The notes beneath the pieces were generated by a model. That model was not told the origin of the DNA and did not search any database. It saw only the letters and a program-made list of their open reading frames with translations. From assembly GCA_937952895.1 (NCBI GenBank), contig CALFYC010000012.1, forward strand, positions 1-5,106: a stretch of 5,106 nucleotides of DNA, in the 5' to 3' direction. The translations under genes were made by a program, and so were the position numbers. This DNA comes from an uncultured Neisseriaceae bacterium. Lineage in GTDB: Bacteria; Pseudomonadota; Gammaproteobacteria; Burkholderiales; UBA11063. Each line of letters opens with the position of its first letter. Positions within the stretch are counted from its first letter, which is position 1. This document shows, one piece after another, positions 1-5,106 of this stretch.

Positions 1-147
1 TGATTCCATTCCTAAACTGAATGAATTTACAAAACCATTAGAATCATTTGCGAATGTTAATACCTTTTCTAAACCTTGATCACAAAATGAATCTATACGT
101 TTAGATAATCCATTAGACAATGATATTAATGTTGAACCCGCAAAACA
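1..147 (-). mobile_element. intein 2 in RPB2, N-terminal 49 residues only
   Basis: After QPDIIINPC the expected host continuation (IPSRMT) is replaced by CFAGSTLISLSNGLSKRI, a textbook intein block A: Cys1, then hydrophobic, A, G, S, T, L. The Cys at 147-145 is preferred as residue 1, because C-F-A-G-S-T is the standard spacing. The preceding Cys (150-148) would then be host sequence, but starting one codon earlier cannot be excluded. The frame stays open to position 1, where the window cuts the element. Block B, any endonuclease and the C-terminal Asn are not visible. Confidence 0.88.
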
Positions 148-1760
148 ACAAGGGTTGATAATAATATCGGGCTGTATTCCTGTTTCAGTAAATGGCATAT
201 CTGCAGAACTTAATTGAATTCCTATAGTGCCCTTTTGTCCGTGTCGTGAATTTCCACAAAAAACTGGGACCTTATTACGTCTTACATATAACACACCTAA
301 ATATGGCATCGTACAACAATAAACTTTGCCTTTGAAATCAACATATTTGTCATGTTGATTTCCATGTTGTATGGTTTTATTGACAAGTGGTTCAACTTGT
401 GTTTTTATTATTGTCATTCTATATGCATCAACAGTCGTTGTTATTGTTGTGCCTTTTCTATCACCATTTATAATAGTTTTTGTTGTTCCTGCTTTATATT
501 TCAACATTATATTACATGCCCATCCAGCATGCAAACATAATCTTTGAAATTCATCGGCCAATACATTTGATGAAGTATTGTATCTTTCAGTACCATTATT
601 CATGGTGTGACCATCTCCTAACATCATGCCACTTATTAATGTACGACATAATAAGGGTGTTAAATTCCATACCCATTGTGGTAGTGATTTATTAATTGCT
701 CCAACACTGAATGATCTCATATAATCTGCAATATTTTTATTTGTAACATACCATATATGTTTTTCTTTGGATTTACCATCTGATTTTTTATTGATATTCA
801 AATTAAATGTTTGACAAATGTTTGTTAATTCATCTTTTACTCTTTGTTTGTGTGCTGCAAATATAATTTGATTGTCATACTTAGATACATGACCTTCAGC
901 CATCCATATACCAAAAAATATTAACCATTTTTTGATAGGATATTCAGTGTCATTGATTTTAAAATGAGTTATTTGATTTAGTTCATCATATACAAAATAA
1001 TTTTCATTTTTGAATATCTGAACTTTATTAATATTTTTTTTGTAATATTTACGTTTTCCAAATATATTTTCTGCACGTTCTTTTTTATATTTTGTATCTC
1101 TACCTCTTACCCACATATCATGATTTGGTGTTACAAATAAATTTACTTGATTAGATTCAACATTGTACATTGGGCCTTCATAATCATATGACATAACTTC
1201 TGTTGGATTTGCATATGTTAATGTATCAGCATCTTTTAAACATGCTATTTTATGGTCTAATGTTATGTCTTTTATATTTATCCATCCATCTGTCGTTAAA
1301 ACTTCATGTGAATCGCTTAGGCAGCACATTTTGTCTCCAATCATTGGATTTCGTTCTGATCTTATTTTCATATTATACATTTCAAATCCATCAGCATTAT
1401 GAATACCAGTATAAACTTTATCAACAACACCCGGAACAGTAGATTTATATATTTGTGATTCATCTTTTAATAATTTATTGGAATTTGAACCTGTTTGAAT
1501 TGGTGCAACTTTACCTATAATTACATCTCCATTATTTACCACTGTTTCTTCTGGTATATATCCTTTATCATTTAATTTATTATAATAATTTGAATCCATC
1601 ATTCCTGTTACTTTATTTCGATCTGGTTTCATAAATATATCATCTAATCCTGTTGCTGTATTTTTTGTAATTGTGTCTGAATATTTCTTTAATGTTGTTG
1701 ATACTGCCATTCCACGTTGCATTGATGTACGATTCATTACTATACTATCTTCTTGATTAT
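1..1760 (-). CDS. RPB2: RPB2 exon 2 with one complete and one partial intein; runs off the window
   Basis: The frame is open without a stop from the intron 3' end (A1760) to the window edge. Host sequence starts YNQEDSIVMNRTSMQRGM and continues through FMKPDR, GDVIIGKVAPI, the TVPGVVDKVYT segment and KIRSERNPMIGDKMC (146 codons counting the split Tyr). After intein 1 it resumes with SRHGQKGTIGIQLSSADMPF and QPDIIINPC (34 codons), then enters intein 2. These are the RPB2 hybrid-binding and active-site motifs. By yeast comparison the NQED acidic residues and the two lysines of GDKxxSRHGQK line the nucleotide site. All are present, so the host protein looks functional once spliced. The remaining C-terminal part (IPSRMT onward, clamp and zinc site) lies outside the window. 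There is no start codon because this is an internal exon, so simple ORF callers miss it. Confidence 0.93.
250..1323 (-). mobile_element. intein 1 in RPB2, full length, with LAGLIDADG homing endonuclease
   Basis: A 358-residue protein intron sits in frame between GDKMC and SRHGQKG. It starts with Cys1 (CLSDSHEVLTTDGW, block A). Block B is TPNHDMWV at residues 65-72, with the T-x-x-H residues T65 and H68. The central endonuclease has two LAGLIDADG helices: FFGIWMAEG with acidic E143, and LISGMMLGDG with acidic D237, separated by about 94 residues. Block F is VYCCTMPYLGVLYVRR (334-349). It ends in block G, VPVFCGN, with Asn358 followed by Ser+1 of the host. All splicing nucleophiles (Cys1, Asn358, Ser+1) and both endonuclease acidic residues are present, so it looks intact for splicing and possibly for homing. 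The penultimate residue is Gly rather than the usual His. RPB2 inteins at this motif are known from eukaryotes and their viruses. Confidence 0.95.
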
Positions 1761-2299
1761 CAATTATACCTATCTCAACTAATCATTTCCTATTAGTGTC
1801 ATTGATATTTGAAACTCACCATATAATGCTAATGTTATGGGCACTATATGATTACATTCAAAAACTGTTACCAGTTGGTTTAGACTATACCTTGAGCAAA
1901 TATTATATCGCCCGTTTCCATCTAGTCGTTGCACTTTCTTCCAATATTATTAATGTAAATTATTGAAAGCTTAGCTACGGATTATCCATCTTTTTCAGCA
2001 TTATTACTATACCCCAAATTTTCACTTGGGCCATCATATACTTACTTTCATATATAACTTAGTAGCTGTAAAAAGCAATTTATTATTTTGAATAAAATCT
2101 TTGTCATATTGAGCAAATATATATTTATTGATTTCAATGTTATTATTTTTTACATATTCATCCATCAATAAAATTTTCATACTCTATTTATTTATATATT
2201 TTTATTCAATAAATTATAGGACTTTCCCGTAATTTGAAAACGTCGCTTACCATAACGTAAACTTGCCATAACTTTAATTATGACATGGGCTAAATCTTA
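1761..2299 (-). ncRNA. group I self-splicing intron in RPB2
   Basis: A 539-nt intron interrupts the GYNQEDS motif and shifts the frame; exon 2's frame is closed upstream by TGA at 1785-1783. All core elements are visible. P1 is a perfect hairpin, TGGGTTAA / TTTAGCCCA, with a U.G wobble exactly at the 5' splice site (U2300, guide GCCCA at 2290-2286). P2 is 2285-2278 with 2271-2264. P3 is CGTTTTCA (2242-2235) with TGGAAACG (1920-1913). P4 is TTACGG with CCGTAG (2232-2227 with 1980-1975). P5 is GTCC with GGAT (2222-2219 with 1987-1984). P6 is GCTTTC with GAAAGT. P7 is GACTA (R box, GTGCAACGACTAGA at 1934-1921) with TAGTC (S box, AAGGTATAGTC at 1893-1883). P8 follows, and P9 is AACTG-GTAA-CAGTT with a GNRA loop (1876-1863). 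The last intron base is G1761. Joining U2300 to A1760 restores CYTG-YNQEDSIVMN. Subgroup is not assigned. Confidence 0.95.
2034..2180 (-). CDS. small ORF inside the intron P5 loop, unknown function
   Basis: A 48-codon ATG-to-TGA frame lies wholly in the peripheral loop of P5, between the P4/P5 5' strands and the Q box, where group I introns often tolerate inserted ORFs. The translation begins MKILLMDEYVKNNNIEINK and ends LLFTATKLYMKVSI. It is rich in N, K, I and Y, as expected from local base composition. I see no LAGLIDADG, GIY-YIG or HNH motif, so it is not a recognisable homing endonuclease. It could be a remnant of one, another small intronic protein, or a chance ORF. A CCCAA / TTGGG stem (2030-2026 with 2017-2013) follows the stop within the same loop. 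Confidence 0.3.
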   Translation of the reverse strand: MKILLMDEYVKNNNIEINKYIFAQYDKDFIQNNKLLFTATKLYMKVSI

Positions 2300-2834
2300 A
2301 CCCAGTATAACATGCAATTGCAACCATCATATTTTCTCCTGCTGGAATATCCAATTCATTTGTATATTTAGCTGCACGTGTAATAACTAATGGTCTCATT
2401 GGATGATATAATAAATATGATAAATCTACTCTATATCTGAAATTTGTTGCATATATTCCCATTCCTTGTCTGGTTTGCGCAAAATTGAAATAATTTCTAG
2501 GAGCTTGATTATGTTCAGAAAATGGTATATTTGATGATATAATACCCATTAACATCATTGGATGAAATTCACAATGAGTGTAATTAACATATACTTTGTC
2601 ATATCTGTTAATTGGATTTCCTCTCCCACCTTCTGATGGATTCACTGATAATTGAGATTTATATTTTGCTTCTGTTATTTCATGTGGATACATTGCAATC
2701 ATTAAATTTTCTGATTCTTCAACATCAACATATTCAATAACATTAGGATATTTTTGAATAAATTCTGCCCATCTAGTAATTTTATTACGATCCAAATATG
2801 CTTCATCTATATTTGACAACATTTCATTTGTTAA
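2300..2834 (-). CDS. RPB2: RNA polymerase II-type second-largest subunit (RPB2), giant-virus-like, exon 1, 5'-truncated
   Basis: This is an internal part of the catalytic beta-like subunit of a multisubunit RNA polymerase. The translation carries the RPB2 signatures EYVDVEESENLMIAM, THCEFHP, NIPFSEHNQAPRN, QGMGIYATNF, PLVITRAAKY, IPAGEN and VAIACYTG, in the same order as in yeast Rpb2. The wording (SSNIPF, NYFNFAQTRQGMGIYATN, RVDLSYLLYHP) is closest, from memory, to nucleocytoplasmic large DNA viruses. The ATG at 2822 is not a credible start: in full-length RPB2 several hundred residues precede this point, and the frame stays open upstream through L-T-N-E to a TGA at 2858-2856. The exon ends after ACT GGG T (2300), where a group I intron begins. 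The ORF that runs on to a TAA at 2274 adds LRFSPCHN, which is intron sequence. About 175 host residues are visible. Family assignment is very secure; viral rather than cellular eukaryotic origin is likely but inferred. Confidence 0.93.
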
Positions 2835-2855
2835 ATTTTTACAACATGTACAGCT
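2831..2855. other. junction between flavobacterial and viral-type DNA
   Basis: Within about 25 bases the sequence passes from the C-terminus of a bacterial lipoprotein-like gene (stop TAA at 2833-2831) to the middle of RPB2. RPB2-like reading (L-T-N-E-M-L-S-N-I-D) is plausible back to 2834, so it may overlap the bacterial stop codon by a few bases. No inverted repeat, target duplication, tRNA, integrase or promoter is visible at the join. Base composition also changes, being more AT-rich on the viral side. The exact breakpoint cannot be placed from one sequence. Confidence 0.7.
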
Positions 2856-3277
2856 TCAACTAATTCTGATGTATTATTTGGAAACAAAATATTCTCAATT
2901 TTATAGGTTGTGAAACATTCTCCTACGCTAGACGAAACATCATAATTGACATTAATTTCGTTTGTTTGCATTGTTGTTTCGTTGTTTAATTTGATTAAAA
3001 ACGAATTTCCTGTAGCATTTACAACTGATGGAAAAATTTGAATAATGTTCGAGTTTTGAATAAATCTATAAGGAATTGCAACTTCGTCTAAATCCTCAAT
3101 GGTAATTTGCTGTGCCGTATAGGTTGTGTTTTCAAACACATTTTCACCTGATGTTTCCTCCACAATTTCAACAAAAAAAGACGCAGGTGTTGGCTTATTT
3201 CCTTCATCACATGAATCATTACAACTTATTGAAAAAGCTGTGATAAAAACCATTAAAACAATTAATACGTTTCTCAT
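2831..3277 (-). CDS. small secreted lipoprotein-like protein, unknown function
   Basis: A 148-residue protein whose function I do not recognise. It begins with a short basic end (MRN) and a hydrophobic stretch to residue 18, then S-I-S-C. Cys19 is a plausible lipid-anchor cysteine, although position -3 is Ser rather than the usual Leu. The following NDSCDE is acidic, like the surface-export signal reported for Bacteroidota lipoproteins. A further Cys at 121 could pair with Cys23. The rest is Thr/Asn-rich and predicted beta-rich, with no domain I can name. Its ATG overlaps the stop of the OmpA-like gene by one base (TAATG), so the two are probably translationally coupled and act together in the envelope. 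The C-terminus (VHVVKI) lies at the bacterial-viral junction, so the last residues and the stop codon may not be native. Confidence 0.75.
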   Translation of the reverse strand: MRNVLIVLMVFITAFSISCNDSCDEGNKPTPASFFVEIVEETSGENVFENTTYTAQQITIEDLDEVAIPYRFIQNSNIIQIFPSVVNATGNSFLIKLNNETTMQTNEINVNYDVSSSVGECFTTYKIENILFPNNTSELVEAVHVVKI

Positions 3278-4098
3278 TATTTCTTACTTAAAATTTCAAT
3301 TTCAACTCTTCTATTTGCTGCAGCTTGTTCTGGTGTTGCCTCTGGAATTGGGTAAATAGGTTGTGAAACACCAAATCCTTTTGTCTTAACACGATACTCT
3401 TGTATACCATTATAAACGAGAAAACGTTTAATTTGTTTTGCTCTATCTAACGACAAATTACGGTAATCTTTATCAATACAACAAATATGCCCTTGAATTT
3501 CAATTCTTAAATCGGGATTGTTTTGCATTATAAAAAGTAAATCATACAATGTTCCTTGCGATTCTGGCATAGTTGCAAAAGTATTTTGATAGAAATTAAT
3601 ATTTTTTAATATAATTTTTGTTCCAACTTTTGCCAATCTTACTTTCTCCTCTAATGGTGCATCTTCAGGTATAACAACTTCAGGTACTGCAACTTTAATT
3701 CCTAAAACTTCATTTTCTTTATCTAAATCTTTTTCTAATAAATAGTGAATGATGGCTTTTCTATTTTCAGCTTTATTGGTTGAAGTAGCGCCTTTTTCGC
3801 CAAGAGAAATACTTTTGAAATCGAGTCTTATGTTGACTTTTCCTTTGATTTGATTGAAGATATGACTTACCCGTTTTTGCGATAACGTATCGTTGTACCC
3901 TGAGGTTCCCACTTCGTCTGTAGAACCTGTTATGGAAAGAATTTTTGAAGTTGTATTGCCTGCTATCCATTTTTGAAGTTTAGCAGCTTCGGTTTTGTTC
4001 AATTCAAACTTATTATTATCAAAATAAAAAACGGCTTGTTCTTGTCCAAATGATATTTGGAATAACAACATGCCTAATAGGAAACAACAATATTTCAT
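3277..4098 (-). CDS. secreted protein with two tandem OmpA-like domains
   Basis: A 273-residue protein with a signal peptide (MKYCCFLLGMLLFQISFGQ, probable cleavage after residue 19). Domain 1 (about 22-120) begins VFYFDNNKFELN, has ITGSTDEVG (D61) and ends with ENRKAIIHYL (R113), the OmpA/MotB layout that binds the diaminopimelate of peptidoglycan. A Pro/Glu-rich linker follows (about 121-157). Domain 2 (about 158-271) has INFYQNTF, LRIEIQGHICC, LSLDRAKQIKRFL and NRRVEIEIL. In domain 2 the usual GHTD is GHICC (203-207), so the ligand-contacting Asp is replaced. A periplasmic or outer-membrane-associated role in cell-wall attachment is inferred. There is no beta-barrel or transmembrane segment besides the signal. 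The ATG at 4098 gives the intact signal peptide; it has no Shine-Dalgarno sequence, as is normal in Bacteroidota. It is cotranscribed with the overlapping lipoprotein-like gene. Confidence 0.88.
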   Translation of the reverse strand: MKYCCFLLGMLLFQISFGQEQAVFYFDNNKFELNKTEAAKLQKWIAGNTTSKILSITGSTDEVGTSGYNDTLSQKRVSHIFNQIKGKVNIRLDFKSISLGEKGATSTNKAENRKAIIHYLLEKDLDKENEVLGIKVAVPEVVIPEDAPLEEKVRLAKVGTKIILKNINFYQNTFATMPESQGTLYDLLFIMQNNPDLRIEIQGHICCIDKDYRNLSLDRAKQIKRFLVYNGIQEYRVKTKGFGVSQPIYPIPEATPEQAAANRRVEIEILSKK

Positions 4099-4115
4099 TA
4101 CTTGTAAAATTTAAT

Positions 4116-4123
4116 CAAATTTA
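4116..4123 (-). promoter_or_regulatory. possible Bacteroidota -7 promoter box for the OmpA-like gene
   Basis: TAAATTTG fits the Bacteroidota -7 consensus TAnnTTTG and lies 17 bases upstream of the ATG at 4098, implying a very short leader. No clear TTTG -33 box is seen at the expected distance, where the T-run of the rocD terminator lies. A chance match in AT-rich DNA is quite possible. Confidence 0.3.
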
Positions 4124-4124
4124 A

Positions 4125-4161
4125 AATAAAAAATAAAAAATCCCGACTTTCATCGGGATTT
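4125..4161 (-). terminator. rho-independent terminator of rocD
   Basis: On the minus strand AAATCCCGA and TCGGGATTT form a perfect 9-bp stem (4161-4153 with 4146-4138) around a 6-base loop (TGAAAG). It is followed by a T-rich tract, TTTTTTATTTTTTATTTT. It starts 19 bases after the rocD stop codon. The stem itself is symmetric, but the long T tract is on the minus-strand exit side, so it ends rocD transcripts and separates rocD from the OmpA-like gene. Confidence 0.9.
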
Positions 4162-4180
4162 ATATTTACTAAGCAATTAT

Positions 4181-5106
4181 TTATTTTTCAAACTCTTTTA
4201 AAGTTGTGATGATAATTGAAACACAATCTCTCAATTGCTCTTCGTTCATAACTAAAGGTGGCGCAAAACGAATAATGTTTCCATGAGTTGGTTTTGCTAA
4301 TAAACCGTTTTCAGCTAAACGCACACAAATGTTCCAAGCGGTGTCGCTTTCTTCTGTATCGTTGATAACAACTGCGTTTAATAGTCCTTTACCTCTTACT
4401 AAAGTAGCAATGTTTGAAGTTTCGATAAATTTACCTAATTCTTCACGGAAGATTTTTCCTAGTTTTCTTGCGTTTTGAGACAAACTTTCTTCCGAAACTA
4501 CTTCTAAAGCTGCCATAGCCACCGCAGCCGCTACTGGATTTCCTCCGAATGTAGAACCGTGTTGACCTGGCTTAATCACATTCATAATGCTATCATTTGC
4601 CAAAACCGCAGAAACTGGATAAGCTCCACCTGATAATGCTTTTCCTAAAATCAAAATATCGGGTTGGGTAAACGTTTCTTGTTTTTCACATTTTGATTCA
4701 CAAGAACAATTTCCACAAACTGCTAATAACGAACCTGTTCTAGCGATACCTGTTTGAACTTCGTCTGCGATGAATAAAACGTTATTTGCTTCACAAATTG
4801 CTTTTGCTTTTTTGATAAAATCGTCAGAAGGTGTATAAACTCCTGCTTCCCCTTGAATTGGTTCTACTAAGAATCCTGCAATGTTTTTTGATGAATTTAC
4901 TGCTTTTTCTAAAGCATCAATGTCATCATAAGGAATACTAATAAATCCAGCAGTATAAGGTCCGAAGTTTTTACGTGCGTTTTCGTCGTTTGAGAAAGAA
5001 ATGATTGTTGTCGTTCTTCCGTGGAAGTTACCGTCACAAACGATGATTTGTGCTTCGTTTTCGTTGATTCCTTTTTTCTCGTATGCCCATTTTCTACACA
5101 ATTTTA
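4181..5106 (-). CDS. rocD: ornithine aminotransferase (ornithine-oxo-acid transaminase), 5' partial
   Basis: This PLP enzyme transfers the delta-amino group of ornithine to 2-oxoglutarate, giving glutamate-5-semialdehyde and linking arginine breakdown to proline and glutamate (EC 2.6.1.13, cytoplasmic). Class-III aminotransferase motifs appear in order: CDGNFHGRTTTIISFSND, FLVEPIQGEAGV, LFIADEVQTGIARTG (PLP-pyridine Asp), DILILGKALSGGAYPVSAVLA (Schiff-base Lys at 4642-4640), GQHGSTFGGNPVA and RGKGLLNAV. The C-terminus KEFEK is complete. About 308 residues are visible against roughly 400-415 for the family, so about 100 N-terminal residues lie beyond the window. A TTG at 5101 is not a start: it is the Leu of the internal KLCRKWAYEKKG segment, and the frame is open to the edge. 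A Cys-rich insert (CGNCSCESKC, 4717-4688) sits between the TG-rich loop and the lysine motif. rocD ends its own transcript at a strong terminator. Confidence 0.95.
   Translation of the reverse strand, partial: KLCRKWAYEKKGINENEAQIIVCDGNFHGRTTTIISFSNDENARKNFGPYTAGFISIPYDDIDALEKAVNSSKNIAGFLVEPIQGEAGVYTPSDDFIKKAKAICEANNVLFIADEVQTGIARTGSLLAVCGNCSCESKCEKQETFTQPDILILGKALSGGAYPVSAVLANDSIMNVIKPGQHGSTFGGNPVAAAVAMAALEVVSEESLSQNARKLGKIFREELGKFIETSNIATLVRGKGLLNAVVINDTEESDTAWNICVRLAENGLLAKPTHGNIIRFAPPLVMNEEQLRDCVSIIITTLKEFEK

Noticed and set aside
352..695. Two overlapping plus-strand ORFs of 62 and 71 residues
   Set aside because: Antisense to the continuous intein 1 reading frame; Cys/Tyr/Ser-rich with no recognisable motif, as expected for shadow frames.
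1203..1442. Plus-strand ORF of 79 residues
   Set aside because: Antisense to RPB2 exon 2 and the intein 1 N-terminus; low-complexity Leu/His/Tyr composition typical of a shadow frame.
1761..2299. Frameshift or pseudogene decay, or a third intein, between the two RPB2 reading frames
   Set aside because: The segment has stops in the RPB2 frames and no intein motifs, but it has a full set of group I pairings, and its exact removal restores the conserved motif.
1761..2299. Spliceosomal or group II intron
   Set aside because: The intron begins TAAG and ends ATTG, not GT-AG. There is no GUGYG 5' end and no domain V hairpin near the 3' end.
2274..2822. A complete 182-residue protein starting at ATG 2822 and ending at TAA 2274
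   Set aside because: It starts in the middle of RPB2 and its last eight residues (LRFSPCHN) are read-through into the group I intron; it is an exon, not a gene.
3126..3359. Plus-strand ORF of 77 residues
   Set aside because: Antisense to the lipoprotein-like gene and the end of the OmpA-like gene, both of which have clear protein features.
3773..3970. Minus-strand ORF of 65 residues
   Set aside because: Lies in another frame inside the OmpA-like domain 1; no start context or motif.
4181..5101. rocD starting at TTG 5101
   Set aside because: The TTG is an internal Leu codon; the conserved aminotransferase sequence continues to the window edge and about 100 N-terminal residues are missing.

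Overview
The window joins two unrelated kinds of DNA, and every gene in it reads on the minus strand. Positions about 2831-5106 look like the chromosome of a flavobacterium (Bacteroidota, Flavobacteriaceae-like): an ornithine aminotransferase, a secreted protein with two OmpA-like domains and a small lipoprotein-like protein. The genes lack Shine-Dalgarno sequences, and a rho-independent terminator follows rocD. Positions 1 to about 2834 are more AT-rich and encode an internal piece of the second-largest subunit of a eukaryote-type RNA polymerase (RPB2). Its motifs look most like those of nucleocytoplasmic large DNA viruses (giant viruses).

Reading right to left, in the direction of transcription. 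(1) 5106-4181 is rocD, 5' truncated by the window edge, followed by a 9-bp terminator hairpin (4161-4125). (2) 4098-3277 is the OmpA-like gene, and 3277-2831 the lipoprotein-like gene, overlapping in a TAATG junction. (3) At about 2831-2855 the bacterial sequence stops and RPB2 begins in mid-protein; at least several hundred N-terminal residues are missing. (4) 2834-2300 is RPB2 exon 1. (5) 2299-1761 is a 539-nt group I intron with recognisable P1 to P9 elements and a 48-codon ORF in its P5 loop. (6) 1760-1 is RPB2 exon 2, open to the window edge. It carries a complete 358-residue LAGLIDADG intein (1323-250) and, after only 34 host residues, the first 49 residues of a second intein (147-1).

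The main result is therefore an RPB2 gene with three self-removing elements, one RNA and two protein. They sit in three of the most conserved catalytic motifs: GYNQEDS, GDKxxSRHGQKG and INPxxIPSR. After removal of the intron and intein 1, about 354 host residues read continuously. The complete-looking ORF at 2822-2274 is not a finished protein: its last eight residues are intron read-through.

The bacterial-viral join is most simply a chimeric assembly or amplification product from an aquatic-type sample, because RPB2 is cut in mid-domain with no promoter. A real insertion cannot be excluded from the sequence alone. The two halves should not be read as one operon.
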